A program made the position numbers and the translations under genes. A DNA stretch of 64,000 bases from assembly GCA_030430205.1 (NCBI GenBank), contig JAUIGE010000015.1:62001-126000 (forward strand), written 5' to 3'. This DNA comes from Bacteroidia bacterium (GTDB lineage Bacteria > Bacteroidota > Bacteroidia > J057). Within the stretch, counting starts at the first letter, position 1. Every line of letters starts with the position of its first letter. Positions 34,670 to 43,989 of the stretch are shown in pieces. Under the pieces are notes generated by a model. It ran no database searches, was not told the origin of the DNA, and was given only the letters and a program-made list of their open reading frames with translations.

Positions 34670-36190
34670 ATGTATGTAAGACTTATTTTCATTATCGCTG
34701 TCATAGTTTTCGCCTGCGCTCCAGCCTGTGAAAAACCACGGATTTTTGTAGAAGAAGGAATGCTTGAATTTGACCAGGACACGGTCAAATTTGACTCTAT
34801 ATTTACTACTTTTCAGGCACCCACTGAGCGCCTGATCGTTTACAACAATACCGATAAAAACATCAATGTTTCCCGCGTCTGGCTCGCTGCTGGCAACAGC
34901 TCTGAGTTTCAATTGATTGTAGATGGCATTTTGTCAGATGATGTGGGAGATACGCCTCTGGCCAAAGGCGATAGCATGCACGTATTTGTGACCTTTCGAT
35001 CAGCGCTCAAGGATATGTATGTGGAAGAATATATCAACTTCCAGATAGGCGATACCAAACAGCAGGTATTGATTCGGGCTAAGGTGATTGATGCTTATTT
35101 GATTAAAACTTTGGGAAGAGATACTCTGGGAAATCAGGTGATTTTGGGCAACACTGTTATTACCAAAGACACCACTTTTGCCACCGATAAATTCATCGTG
35201 ATTGATGGGCCACTTATCGTGGATGAAGGTGCTACCCTTACCCTGGCAGCAGGGACATCTATCTATTTCACTCCCAGTAAGTTAGATGATAATTCTGCGG
35301 GTTCATTTGAATTCGAAGCACGGCTTTTTTCCATGATTTATGTGGGAAATGGCAGCCTCAAAATCCAGGGCACAGCCATGGACCCCGTCGTGATGCAAGG
35401 CTCACGCTTTGACTCGCTCTACATGGAAAACCCCGCCCAATGGCGGGGATTGTGGTTTAGCAAGGAAAGCCATGACAACGAAATAACGCATGCGCTCATC
35501 AAGAATGGCCTGATCGGCCTGCGGGTTGATTCGACCGCTTTCAACGGTCAGCCCAAGCTGAAGATGCGCTTCACAGAAATTCGCAATATGGGTGCCTACG
35601 GCATCTGGGGATTGGGATTTGATCCCAATGGCCTGGGCAATGCCCCCCTGATCGAGGCAGAAAACTGCCTGATTCATAATTGCGGGGAGCGTACCGCGCT
35701 CCTGAGCGGTGGCGGCCATTACGAATTTTACAATTGCACTTTTGGCAATTACTTCGGTCGCACTCCCACTCTTTTTGCCCAAAACTACCTCTATGATCCT
35801 GTGCAGGATGCCATCATTGCTCAATACGACCTGAAAGCACATTTTTTCAATTCTGTCTTTTGGGGCAGCAATGAAGAGGAGTTATCTCTTGAAGACTATG
35901 GATTGAGCTTTGATGTGCGTTTTGATCACTGTCTGGTGAGGACAAGTACCGATCCCGATCGCGTGTATGATTATAGTCCCTACTTTTTTGACACCAACCA
36001 AAACGCAGATCCGCTCTTCAACGAGCCACGCGCTTTTGACTATCGCCCACAGGAAAACAGCCCTGTGATCGACAAAGGGCTGGACTTCAGCGGAAGATAT
36101 GATGTGGATATACGCGACAATTTCGGAGAATTTCCCCGGGATGGCATATTTGACCTGGGCGCCTATGAGTACTATCCGATACCGGAATAA
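34670..36190 (+). CDS. surface lipoprotein with choice-of-anchor Q / beta-helix domain
   Basis: 506 residues with a short hydrophobic leader and Cys (FACAPAC-E), so probably a lipoprotein. Residues ~20-140 form an Ig-like domain (LEFDQDTVKFDSIFTTFQAPTERLIVYNNTDKNI) resembling DUF1573-type folds. The remainder is a right-handed parallel beta-helix (LIVDEGATLTLAAGTSIYF, HALIKNGLIGLRVDS, AENCLIHNCGERTALL) ending in the typical SPVIDKGLDFSGRYDVDIRDNFGEFPRDGIFDLGAYEY. Such ends are seen in choice-of-anchor Q surface proteins. Binding role likely; no catalytic motif. Confidence 0.8.
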   Translation: MYVRLIFIIAVIVFACAPACEKPRIFVEEGMLEFDQDTVKFDSIFTTFQAPTERLIVYNNTDKNINVSRVWLAAGNSSEFQLIVDGILSDDVGDTPLAKGDSMHVFVTFRSALKDMYVEEYINFQIGDTKQQVLIRAKVIDAYLIKTLGRDTLGNQVILGNTVITKDTTFATDKFIVIDGPLIVDEGATLTLAAGTSIYFTPSKLDDNSAGSFEFEARLFSMIYVGNGSLKIQGTAMDPVVMQGSRFDSLYMENPAQWRGLWFSKESHDNEITHALIKNGLIGLRVDSTAFNGQPKLKMRFTEIRNMGAYGIWGLGFDPNGLGNAPLIEAENCLIHNCGERTALLSGGGHYEFYNCTFGNYFGRTPTLFAQNYLYDPVQDAIIAQYDLKAHFFNSVFWGSNEEELSLEDYGLSFDVRFDHCLVRTSTDPDRVYDYSPYFFDTNQNADPLFNEPRAFDYRPQENSPVIDKGLDFSGRYDVDIRDNFGEFPRDGIFDLGAYEYYPIPE

Positions 36191-36202
36191 GGGGATGAGT
36201 CC

Positions 36203-36844
36203 TTACTCATAGGAATATCTGTACAACTTGCTGATTTTCTTTTTAGGCATTTTTTTGACCGTCATGGTCATATAAACGGGCTCCAGCGGCCTGTCTCCCG
36301 GACGGGAAGTCTTGACTGCGGCGATGGCATCCACCACATCCAGCCCCTGAATCACCATGCCAAATACGGTATAACCGCCATCCAAATGTGGGGTTCCATT
36401 GGCATTATGCACGATATAAAATTGTGACGGAGAGGAGCGTTTTTGGGGATTGATGCGGTCACCCAGACGGGCGGCAGCAACTGCACCTTTTTTGTGCGTA
36501 AACTGCGGAAGGATTTCCGCCTCCAGGCTATTGGATTCATTGGGTGCGGCAGGCTGATCTGGATCCGGCTTCGCATGAGGGCGGGTATTGGGATCGCCAC
36601 CCTGGATCATGAAATTGTTGATCACCCGATGAAAAGTCGTGCTGTCGTAGAAGCCTTCTTCGGTCAACTTTAAAAAATTCTCCTTATGGATGGGTGTCTC
36701 ATCGTATAAGACGAAATGAATGTCTCCCAGGCGAGTGGACAGCGTAAAAACATAATCTTTTTTACTTTTCTTTTTTTGCTGGGCTGTGGCATTTTGTAAA
36801 GCGAAAGGAAGCAACAGAAATAAAAGGAGCAGAATTTTTTTCAT
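36203..36844 (-). CDS. cyclophilin-type peptidyl-prolyl cis-trans isomerase, exported
   Basis: 213 residues from the ATG at 36844, chosen for the signal peptide (MKKILLLLFLLLPFALQNATAQ). The cyclophilin domain contains TTFHRVINNFMIQGGDPN (active-site FHR...QGGD), SSPSQFYIV and HLDGGYTVFGMVIQGLDVVD. The tail is Lys-rich (KKMPKKKISKLYRY). It assists folding of exported proteins. It is divergent from the VLRF1-like gene, 62 bp apart. Confidence 0.93.
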   Translation of the reverse strand: MKKILLLLFLLLPFALQNATAQQKKKSKKDYVFTLSTRLGDIHFVLYDETPIHKENFLKLTEEGFYDSTTFHRVINNFMIQGGDPNTRPHAKPDPDQPAAPNESNSLEAEILPQFTHKKGAVAAARLGDRINPQKRSSPSQFYIVHNANGTPHLDGGYTVFGMVIQGLDVVDAIAAVKTSRPGDRPLEPVYMTMTVKKMPKKKISKLYRYSYE

Positions 36845-36906
36845 GGTAAAATAAGAATAGGGTGTTTTGTGCGGCAAATAGCTATTTTCAACCAAGAATC
36901 ACAAAT

Positions 36907-37587
36907 ATGGATACCATTGCCTATAGCTTCGATCAATGCAAAGATCAACTTCTGGAAATCAACGAGCAAAAAGACTTTTTTCATATATGGCTGGATGTAA
37001 AACGGCAACTCGTGCTGATAGAGGATGATTTGGGAGAAAAAGTGGCGGAATTTCGGCCGCCTCTCCCCTGCCCTGCCATGCGGCAGGGCGAAACCCTGGG
37101 CGATTATATCGCCCGCTTTCCCGAAGAAATCCCCAGCTATACGCTGGTCCTCATGCAGGCGGGCGCAGCCGCCCTGGGATACTTCGAAGAGGGTGAAGTC
37201 CAGCTTCACAAAGCCATCAAAAAATACATGATACGCCGCAAGCAGGGCAAAGCCCAATTCAATTACCTCAACACCCGAGGCAAGTCCAAGGCGGGCTCCC
37301 GCGTACGCCTCAACAATACCCAGCATTTCTTCGAAGAAATCAATGAATACCTGACACATTGGGAAGCCTACGAACCCGCAGAAAAGATCATTTACAGCTG
37401 CACCGCGCGCCTGTGGGGCATGCTTTTCCAAAGCAAAGTAGAAACGCCCTTTGACAAAAAGGATGAGCGCCTGATCAAGGTTCCCAGGGATGTAGGCATC
37501 CCCGACTTTGAAGAGCTATTGCGCATCAACCGCTTTGTGAAGCAAGGCTGGCTGATGGTGTATCAGGAGGGCGTTTTCCCTCAATAA
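36907..37587 (+). CDS. VLRF1-like (Vms1/ANKZF1-type) ribosome-rescue release factor candidate
   Basis: 226 residues from the ATG at 36907, no signal peptide. After an RNase-H-like N-terminal strand pattern (LVLMQAGAAALGYFEEGEVQLHKAIKKYMIRRKQGKAQ, roughly residues 80-116) comes NTRGKSKAGSRVRLNNTQHFFEEINEYL. The YxxRRKQGxxQ block followed by a Gly/Ser/Arg-rich loop and an asparagine-containing helix resembles the VLRF1 domain of Vms1/ANKZF1 and its bacterial relatives (bVLRF1). Those cleave peptidyl-tRNA on split 50S subunits. Assignment is from motif memory and needs a profile search. It overlaps the convergent GNAT-like gene by 7 bp. Confidence 0.55.
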   Translation: MDTIAYSFDQCKDQLLEINEQKDFFHIWLDVKRQLVLIEDDLGEKVAEFRPPLPCPAMRQGETLGDYIARFPEEIPSYTLVLMQAGAAALGYFEEGEVQLHKAIKKYMIRRKQGKAQFNYLNTRGKSKAGSRVRLNNTQHFFEEINEYLTHWEAYEPAEKIIYSCTARLWGMLFQSKVETPFDKKDERLIKVPRDVGIPDFEELLRINRFVKQGWLMVYQEGVFPQ

Positions 37588-38762
37588 GACAAAATCGGAT
37601 GCCTTTTAAACTCTTTTTCCCTATCAAATAAATAGCGAAAGGTCGCCAGCCTCCTGCGCTCCACAGAGCCCAGATTTTCGCAGATTGCCAGAATTTTAGG
37701 GTTAAAATCTCCTTGCCAGAGCATTTCGACATCCGTATATCGTCCTTTTTTCTTGATGACTTTTTCTGCCTCCACGATCATATAGTAATCGATCCCTGAT
37801 CCCTGAAATTCAGGCACTACCCCAAAGAGAACACTCACCATGCGGGTGATGCCTCCCCGCCAGCGCAGATAAGCGAATTTAAGTTTATGGAACAGGTCAA
37901 ATTTCCCGTTGAGGTGTCTCATCACCTGGTTGATATCAGGGATATTCATCCACATGGCGACAGGCTCGCCTTTGTAATAGGTAAACCAGCCGATGTCTTC
38001 ATCCATGATCGGTTTCATGGCATGATAAATACGCAGGGCCTGTTTGGTCTCCATATTCTTATTGCCTTCATGCTTGGCCCAGGCTTGATTGTAGATCGCG
38101 CAGAAGTTTTTCGCAAATAATTCAGCTTCGCCTTTTTTGAGGTGCCTTGCCTCAAAATCGGGATTGGCGGCAAATTTGTCATGTGCCTCATAAAATTTAG
38201 GCTGCAACTGCTCGTTTTTTGCCCCGACCACAGGCAAGGTCCAACAGATCTGGTTGTAAAAAAGCTGGAAACCGTAGGTTTCAAATAGCTTTTGGTAGTA
38301 GGGTGGATTATAATTCATCCCATACAGGGGAGGCTCAAAGCCATCTATCAAAAGGCCCCACCATTTGTCCCGTTCACCAAAATTGATAGGGCCATCCATG
38401 GCTTCCATGCCTCTCTCTGCAAGCCAGTTTTTGGCTGTATCAAATAGCAGATTGGCAGAAGGCTGGTCATTTACACATTCGAAAAATCCCATACCACCCA
38501 CCGGAACATCATCCCCTTTATTGGTATATTTTTCATTGGTAAAAGCTGCAATCCGCCCCACGGCTTCGCCGGTATCATCAAACAAAAGCCAGCGAATGAC
38601 CTCGCCAAAACGAAAGCTCTTGTTTTTCTGCGGATCAAAAATATCCTGAACGTCCTTGTCCAGGGGGCGGATAAAATGAGGGTTTCCCTGATTACAAGTA
38701 ATATGCACCTGCAGGAAAAGCTTCTCCAGCTTGCGGGAATTAACTATCTGTATTTCTGCCAT
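37581..38762 (-). CDS. GNAT-like N-acyltransferase family protein
   Basis: 393 residues from the ATG at 38762. The N-terminal part has a beta-strand followed by FDDTGEAVGRIAAFTNEKYTNKGDDVPVGGMGFFECVNDQ, the acetyl-CoA-fold core, then NWLAERGMEAMDGPINFGERDKWWGLLIDGFEPP. A second GNAT-like half runs through IGWFTYYKGEPVAMWMNIPDINQ and LFGVVPEFQGSGIDYYMIVEAEKVIKKKGRYTDVEMLWQGDFNPKILAICENLG. This double architecture is widespread in Bacteroidota and is usually left as hypothetical. Substrate unknown. Confidence 0.7.
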   Translation of the reverse strand: MAEIQIVNSRKLEKLFLQVHITCNQGNPHFIRPLDKDVQDIFDPQKNKSFRFGEVIRWLLFDDTGEAVGRIAAFTNEKYTNKGDDVPVGGMGFFECVNDQPSANLLFDTAKNWLAERGMEAMDGPINFGERDKWWGLLIDGFEPPLYGMNYNPPYYQKLFETYGFQLFYNQICWTLPVVGAKNEQLQPKFYEAHDKFAANPDFEARHLKKGEAELFAKNFCAIYNQAWAKHEGNKNMETKQALRIYHAMKPIMDEDIGWFTYYKGEPVAMWMNIPDINQVMRHLNGKFDLFHKLKFAYLRWRGGITRMVSVLFGVVPEFQGSGIDYYMIVEAEKVIKKKGRYTDVEMLWQGDFNPKILAICENLGSVERRRLATFRYLFDREKEFKRHPILSY

Positions 38763-38830
38763 TCTTTTTATTTTTCCCAAAGTAAAGCCCTTTTTCCCAA
38801 CAAAAACACAAGCTTTTGGTTATCCTTCTC

Positions 38831-39577
38831 ATGAAAAAAATCCTTTTTTTTGTCCTAATTCTTTTCCACTTTTCCGGCCTTTTAAGTCAAATCAATAGTG
38901 TGAATAATTTAAGGAAAATTTACGAAAGTTATCTGACAGATAATCGGCAATTATGGAGGGCAAGTATTCAGGAATTAAAAATTGCCTTTCGTAACAGTGG
39001 CTATACTGATGGGCGAATCCTCTACGAAATCACCCTGGCCCAATATGGACTTATGGGGGCAGTGTATGATGATAAACCCCGCAACAATGAAGAATTGTAC
39101 AAAGTCCTGAAGCAGTCGGAAATTAATGCTGAGAAATTATTGCGGTTCCCGGAGTATGAATCTCATGCGCATGCATTTTTGGCTTCTATCATGGCAATGA
39201 GAGTAGGGCTCAATCCCATGCAGGCCCTCCTGCTGGGACCTCAAAGCGACAGCCATCTCAAAGATGCCACCAAGCTCAATCCCAACAATCCCATCCTTTG
39301 GGTGGAAAAAGGAAATCTGCGATTTCATTCTCCTGCGATTTTTGGCGGCAGCAACACTGAGGCTATCAGCTGTTTTGAAAAAGCGATAGCGCTTTTTGAT
39401 CAGCAAACGGACCTCCGCGAAAACAATTGGCTGTATCTGCATGCGCTTGCATGGCTGGGTCAGGCTTACGTCAAGGCGGGCGAAAAAGAAAAGGCTATTG
39501 CTGTTTATGAAAAAGCAATAGCCTATGAAAATCGTTTTTACTGGGTGAAAGAGGTACTGCTGCCAGCGATCAAATAA
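38831..39577 (+). CDS. exported tetratricopeptide-like protein
   Basis: 248 residues from the ATG at 38831 (signal peptide MKKILFFVLILFHFSGLLSQ). The mature part is all-alpha, with TPR-like pairs: LDPN-type turn KLNPNNPILWVEKGNLRFHSPAIFGGSNTEAISCFEKAIALF and LHALAWLGQAYVKAGEKEKAIAVYEKAIAYE. It is likely a periplasmic scaffold; the partner is unknown. It ends 1 bp from the convergent nfu gene. Confidence 0.8.
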   Translation: MKKILFFVLILFHFSGLLSQINSVNNLRKIYESYLTDNRQLWRASIQELKIAFRNSGYTDGRILYEITLAQYGLMGAVYDDKPRNNEELYKVLKQSEINAEKLLRFPEYESHAHAFLASIMAMRVGLNPMQALLLGPQSDSHLKDATKLNPNNPILWVEKGNLRFHSPAIFGGSNTEAISCFEKAIALFDQQTDLRENNWLYLHALAWLGQAYVKAGEKEKAIAVYEKAIAYENRFYWVKEVLLPAIK

Positions 39578-39578
39578 G

Positions 39579-40145
39579 CTAGACAGCTTCTACCAGATTC
39601 ACCTCTGGAATCATGCGGGTAAGCAGCCCTTCAATGCCGCTTTTCAAGGTCAGGCTGGCAGAAGGACAACCTGAACAGCTTCCCTGAAGCAGGAGTTTTA
39701 CCGTGCCGCTGGCATGATCAAAATCCTGATATATGATGTCGCCGCCATCCATGGCAACTGCAGGCCGTACATGGCTCTCGATCAATTCTTTGATCCTGAC
39801 GACGGTAGGGTCATCTTCTGTTTCCGCTACCTCAATGGCAGCTATGGATTGGGCGAGTTGGCCTGTAAAAATGGGCTGCTCACTTGCCAGATATGCCTTC
39901 AAAAAGTCTTTCACAACCGGGATGACTTCTTCCCACTGGAAATCATCACCTTTGGTGATGGTGACAAAGTTTTTTCCGAAAAAAACACGCTCCACAAAGC
40001 GAAAATTGAACAATTTGCCTGCAAGTGGTGAATCTTCAGCAGCATTTTCATCGGGAAAATCCACGGAGCCCTGAGGTACCAGGATATTGCCTCCTGTCAC
40101 AAACTTCAGGGATGCCGGATTGGGTGTTATTTCTGTATAGATCAT
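39579..40145 (-). CDS. NifU-like Fe-S scaffold protein (Nfu)
   Basis: 188 residues. The N-terminal Nfu-N domain (MIYTEITPNPASLKFVTGG, FVERVFFGKNFVTITKGDDFQW) is joined to a C-terminal NifU domain (RVKELIESHVRPAVAMDGGDIIYQDFD style) with the CxxC cluster ligand in GSCSGCPSASLTLKSGIE. It delivers 4Fe-4S clusters to apoproteins. Upstream is a long heptamer-repeat spacer. Confidence 0.94.
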   Translation of the reverse strand: MIYTEITPNPASLKFVTGGNILVPQGSVDFPDENAAEDSPLAGKLFNFRFVERVFFGKNFVTITKGDDFQWEEVIPVVKDFLKAYLASEQPIFTGQLAQSIAAIEVAETEDDPTVVRIKELIESHVRPAVAMDGGDIIYQDFDHASGTVKLLLQGSCSGCPSASLTLKSGIEGLLTRMIPEVNLVEAV

Positions 40146-40148
40146 TTT

Positions 40149-40252
40149 GGGTTTCGAGTTTTGGGTTTCGAGTTTTGAGTTTCGTGTTTTGAGTTTCGTG
40201 TTTCGTGTTTCGTGTTTTGAGTTTCGTGTTTCGCGTTTTGAGTTTCGCGTTG
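40149..40252. repeat. 7-bp tandem repeat, unit GTTTCGN/GTTTTGN
   Basis: About 15 heptamers (GTTTCGA, GTTTTGG, GTTTCGT, GTTTTGA, GTTTCGC) immediately upstream of the nfu start codon at 40145, so nfu has almost no unique leader. Confidence 0.92.
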
Positions 40253-40298
40253 AATTTTTGCAAATTTAAGGATTAACGATCCTTTAACCTAAATTGTT

Positions 40299-40388
40299 CC
40301 CCGAAACCCGAAACCCTGAACCCGAAACCCAAAACCCTGAACCCGAAACCCAAAACCCTGAACCCGAAACCCAAAACCCTGAACCCTC
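40299..40388. repeat. 7-bp tandem repeat arranged as a 21-bp higher-order unit (CCTGAAC CCGAAAC CCAAAAC)
   Basis: About 13 heptamers; three consecutive types form a 21-bp unit repeated about four times. The orientation is inverted relative to the GTTTCG array at 40149, so the two arrays can pair. The array ends at the stop codon of the amidase gene. Confidence 0.92.
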
Positions 40389-41291
40389 CTAAATCCCATC
40401 CCGCTCGATCTCCATGATCGCCTTGAGGTGTGCCACAGCAATTTTCTGCCGATATTCATTGGAAAGCAGCATTCGGGTCTGCTCTTCATCGGTGTAAAAG
40501 CCATTTTCTGTCAGGACAGATGGCATGCTGGTGTGCTTGAGGACATAAAAAGGATGTTCCTTAACCCCTCTATCCCGCCAGCCGACTTCGGCTATGAGTC
40601 GTCTCTGAAAGGCTGTCGCCAGCCTTTTGCCGCTTTGGCTATTGGGGAAACAGAATGTTTCTATTCCGCCTATGCCATTGGCGAACTGGCCGGGAGCGGG
40701 CAGCTGGGCTGCATTGGCATGAATGGAAACATAGACAGCCTGGAGGCTGGAAGAAGCGGCTTTGGCATTGGCACGTGCGATCCGCTCCGGCAAAAAGGAA
40801 CCCACCTGGGTTTCTGGAACGACATTGAAATAGGCAACGCCTTGTCGGTCCAGCCCTTCCATAATCCGCCGGACGATGTCACGGTTAAATTCCCATTCTT
40901 CGAAAAGCTTTCCATCTACAGGGGCCGGTGCCCTTTTGCCTTCCTGCAATTCGCCATGACCATTGTCAAGGCACCACAAATAGCGTTGTGTATGCACCGC
41001 AGCCTGATCTACAACTCCCACTTCTTCGATTTCCCCTATTTCAAGCAAAGTAACTTCTTCTATTTCGCCGATTTCAATGAGTTTAGGCGGATTGCCATCG
41101 GAGATTCCCCGTGTAGTTACGGTGACCAATTCACCGGCAATTTCCTCTGTTAATTCAGCGGCATCTTCTATTTCGTCTATTTCCGGATCTGAATGCGTCT
41201 TAGCCTTGGGTTGGGGCTGTGCCTTTGTTTGCTCCACCGGTGGCAATTTTGAATAACCTCCAAAAATCCAGTCAAAGAATTTTTTCAACAT
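40389..41291 (-). CDS. N-acetylmuramoyl-L-alanine amidase (Amidase_3)
   Basis: 300 residues, no clear signal peptide but a hydrophobic start (MLKKFFDWIFGG). An acidic linker with repeated EIGEIEEV precedes the catalytic domain (from ~105). Zinc-binding and catalytic residues appear as LDNGHGELQEG (His), LFEEWEFNRDI (Glu), VYVSIHANA (His) and SVLTENGFYTDEEQ (Glu). It cleaves the amide bond between MurNAc and L-Ala in peptidoglycan. Insertions around GIGGIETFCFPNS fit the family. Confidence 0.92.
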   Translation of the reverse strand: MLKKFFDWIFGGYSKLPPVEQTKAQPQPKAKTHSDPEIDEIEDAAELTEEIAGELVTVTTRGISDGNPPKLIEIGEIEEVTLLEIGEIEEVGVVDQAAVHTQRYLWCLDNGHGELQEGKRAPAPVDGKLFEEWEFNRDIVRRIMEGLDRQGVAYFNVVPETQVGSFLPERIARANAKAASSSLQAVYVSIHANAAQLPAPGQFANGIGGIETFCFPNSQSGKRLATAFQRRLIAEVGWRDRGVKEHPFYVLKHTSMPSVLTENGFYTDEEQTRMLLSNEYRQKIAVAHLKAIMEIERDGI

Positions 41292-41375
41292 GAGAAATGA
41301 GTAATTAAGGGTGATTTAAAAATCTTAATTACCAATATTTTTACTCAGTTCAAAATATCAAAATTGTTTCATTCC

Positions 41376-43799
41376 TTATTCATCCTTGAGAGCCATCGCC
41401 GGATTAATAGAACCCGCCTTATAGGCTTGAAAGCCTACTGTCAGCAATGCCAGCAAACCCACCAGCACAGCTGAGGCCAGGTAAATCCACCAGGGCATAT
41501 CCATGTGAAAGGCAAAGCCCTGCAGCCAGTCATATAAAAAGAAAGCCGCCAGACCGAAAGCCAGCACACTGCCAATCAGCACAAGTTTGATGAAGTCCCA
41601 GGCCAGCATGCCAAATATCTGACCGATGCTGGCCCCCATGACCTTGCGTACGCCAATCTCCTTGGTGCGTTGCTCCGTGCTGAAGGAGGCAAGGGCAAAC
41701 AGCCCCGAGCAGGCGATCAGGACCGCCAGGACAGAAAAATAGCCAATCAATTTGGCCAGGCGATTTTGATCAGCATAGAGCTTATCTATCTGTTCATTGA
41801 GGAAAGAATACTCAAAGGGATGATTGGGAGCGACTTTATTCCAGGCTTCCTCGCAATGTGCGAGGGTTTGCCGGAGGTTGGCCGGGCGGATACGGAGCAC
41901 GTAGTTTTTGGTAAAAAAGGCCCCAGCTCCTGTTTTGATCATATCCAAAACAAAGGGTCGGATGGGATCCAACAGAGAAACAGCATGAAAGTCTTTCACC
42001 ACGCCAATCACCCGCTCATGGCCGCGAGGTGTGTAAAATTGGCGGTTGAGAGCATCTGCGGGCCCATCCCATCCTCTTTCCCGAACCATGGTTTCATTGA
42101 TGATCACGCCCAGTGTATCGTCTGTAGGATTGCTTTTATCAAAATCCCTTCCGGCGATAATTTCCAGCCCCATGGTTTTTACAAAATCCTCATCCACGAT
42201 CAGAGAAGGGAAATAAATCCATTCCCCATCCTTCATACCTGCAAAATTGTATTCATGCACATTGTGGTGCACGCCGATGATTTCATTCATTTTGGAAACT
42301 TCCAATACATGTGCATCACGCTTGAGGTCTTCTTTGAAAAGTTCATACTTGGGTATGGTAGGCCGGGCTGCTGGAATGATCATTACATGATCCTTGTGAA
42401 AGCCCGGATCGGCAGCCTGCATATATTTGTATTGGAGGTAGATAACGCCAGTAGCGATGATCAGGCCCAGCGAAATGGCAAACTGAATAACGACCAAACC
42501 TTTTCTGAAAATCCGATTGAAGCGGTCAGCAGACATTTTCCCTTTCATCACCTTGACGGGTTGGAAGGAGGAAAGGAAAAAGGCTGGATACAAGCCTGCT
42601 ACCAGGCCTACAAGGGTTATAATCCCGACAAGCATCATCATAAACTCCCATGACCAAAGGTCTCCCATCACGAGGCTTTTGCCAGCGAGCTGGTTAAAAA
42701 CTGGCATCAACAGGTTTACAAAAAGCAGGGACAAAGCGCCCGCAATCAGGCTTATCATCACAGACTCTCCCAAAAATTGGGTGATGAGCTGTCCCCGCCT
42801 GGCGCCCAGGACTTTGCGGACGCCCACCTCCTGCGCCCTGCGGGCGGATCGGGCAGTAGCCAGGTTCATGAAATTGACACAGGCAATCAGCAGGATAAAA
42901 ATGCCAATGATGGTGAAAACAAAGATGTTTGACTTTTTGCTGTTGGGCTCTATTTCGTAGTCCAGGGCAGAGGTCAGGTGAATATCTTTCAAAGGTTGCA
43001 GATAATGGGTGATCATCCCTTTCATGAATTCGGGCGCATACTTTTGGACAAAAGCTGGGAACTGATCCTCCAATTCCTGAGGGTCTACGCCCTCCTTCAG
43101 CAGCAAATAGGTCCAGTTGGGGTTCCAAACCCAATTATTGGTCAGTCCTCCTCCCATCATCTGCCGCAGGGTGGCAAAAGAAATCAGGCCCCTGATCTGG
43201 AAATGTGACTGAGCGGGAATTTCGCCTAAAATGCCGGAAATTTCCAGCGGCAGGCCGCCATCGTATAGCACGGTTTTACCGATGGGATCTTCCCCCGGGA
43301 AGAACTTATCAGCCAGTTCCTGGCTCAGGATCATCTTATTGGGCCCATTGAGGGCCTCAGCGGGATTGCCTTTGGCAAGGGGAAAATCGAATACATCGAA
43401 AGTGGTCGAATCGGCAAAGAAGACATCTTCTTCTCTGAATTTTTTGTCCTCGCCTTCATTGCCGGAGGCGATGCGGAAGGACAGTTTATCTTCCTGAAAA
43501 TTGAAAAAGCGGACTTGCTTTTCGATAAGATGCGGATAATCATTCAGCATGGCCGGGCCTGTAGGGAAAGGGTTCGAACTGGAATTTTCACCCTGCCCTT
43601 CCAAGTCTATTTTTTCACATACGCGAAAAATCCGATCTGATTTTGTATGATAGAGATCATAGCTTAATTCATCGCGGACAAAAAGCAAAATCAGGATAAA
43701 GCAGGTAAGGCCTACAGCCAGTCCCAGCACATTGATGCTGGCGTAAAAGCGATTTCTATCCAGGCTGCGCCAGGCGGTTTTTATGTAATTTTTAAACAT
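41376..43799 (-). CDS. ABC transporter permease, MacB/FtsX family
   Basis: 807 residues: an N-terminal TM segment (SINVLGLAVGLTCFILILLFV), a MacB-type periplasmic domain, three TM segments (~290-430) with FMNLATARSARRAQEVGVRKVLGARRGQLITQFLGES, a second periplasmic domain, and three C-terminal TMs with FSTEQRTKEIGVRKVMGAS. The duplicated ARRxEVGVRKVLGA coupling motifs are typical of the large Bacteroidota permeases. No ATPase gene is adjacent, so it presumably uses one encoded elsewhere. Substrate (peptide, lipid or antibiotic) unknown. Confidence 0.93.
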   Translation of the reverse strand: MFKNYIKTAWRSLDRNRFYASINVLGLAVGLTCFILILLFVRDELSYDLYHTKSDRIFRVCEKIDLEGQGENSSSNPFPTGPAMLNDYPHLIEKQVRFFNFQEDKLSFRIASGNEGEDKKFREEDVFFADSTTFDVFDFPLAKGNPAEALNGPNKMILSQELADKFFPGEDPIGKTVLYDGGLPLEISGILGEIPAQSHFQIRGLISFATLRQMMGGGLTNNWVWNPNWTYLLLKEGVDPQELEDQFPAFVQKYAPEFMKGMITHYLQPLKDIHLTSALDYEIEPNSKKSNIFVFTIIGIFILLIACVNFMNLATARSARRAQEVGVRKVLGARRGQLITQFLGESVMISLIAGALSLLFVNLLMPVFNQLAGKSLVMGDLWSWEFMMMLVGIITLVGLVAGLYPAFFLSSFQPVKVMKGKMSADRFNRIFRKGLVVIQFAISLGLIIATGVIYLQYKYMQAADPGFHKDHVMIIPAARPTIPKYELFKEDLKRDAHVLEVSKMNEIIGVHHNVHEYNFAGMKDGEWIYFPSLIVDEDFVKTMGLEIIAGRDFDKSNPTDDTLGVIINETMVRERGWDGPADALNRQFYTPRGHERVIGVVKDFHAVSLLDPIRPFVLDMIKTGAGAFFTKNYVLRIRPANLRQTLAHCEEAWNKVAPNHPFEYSFLNEQIDKLYADQNRLAKLIGYFSVLAVLIACSGLFALASFSTEQRTKEIGVRKVMGASIGQIFGMLAWDFIKLVLIGSVLAFGLAAFFLYDWLQGFAFHMDMPWWIYLASAVLVGLLALLTVGFQAYKAGSINPAMALKDE

Positions 43800-43989
43800 A
43801 GGAAGCGAATTTTGGAACGGAAAAAATACACAATTCCCGAATCTAGCATCTATTTAAGCCGCGAAAAACCCATGTTTGTGTAGAAAAAGGCAATTCTCAC
43901 CAGAAGCTAAACAGAATAGCTTTTCAAAAACCCAAATTGTATTATCTTTAGCCTTCTTTTAAAAATAAGCCACTTATTTATTCAAATTT

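Noticed and set aside
40149-40388. Possible CRISPR array
   Set aside because: Units are contiguous 7-mers without unique spacers and no cas genes are near.
40299-40388. Telomere-like repeats (CCCGAAA, CCCAAAA)
   Set aside because: The arrays are internal, between ordinary genes, and other spacers use unrelated heptamers, so a chromosome end is not supported.
40428-41153. Plus-strand open frame (241 codons) opposite the amidase gene
   Set aside because: The amidase has all zinc ligands; this frame is its antisense shadow.
41670-42653. Plus-strand open frame (327 codons) opposite the ABC permease
   Set aside because: It lies fully inside the permease gene on the other strand and shows no protein-like motif.
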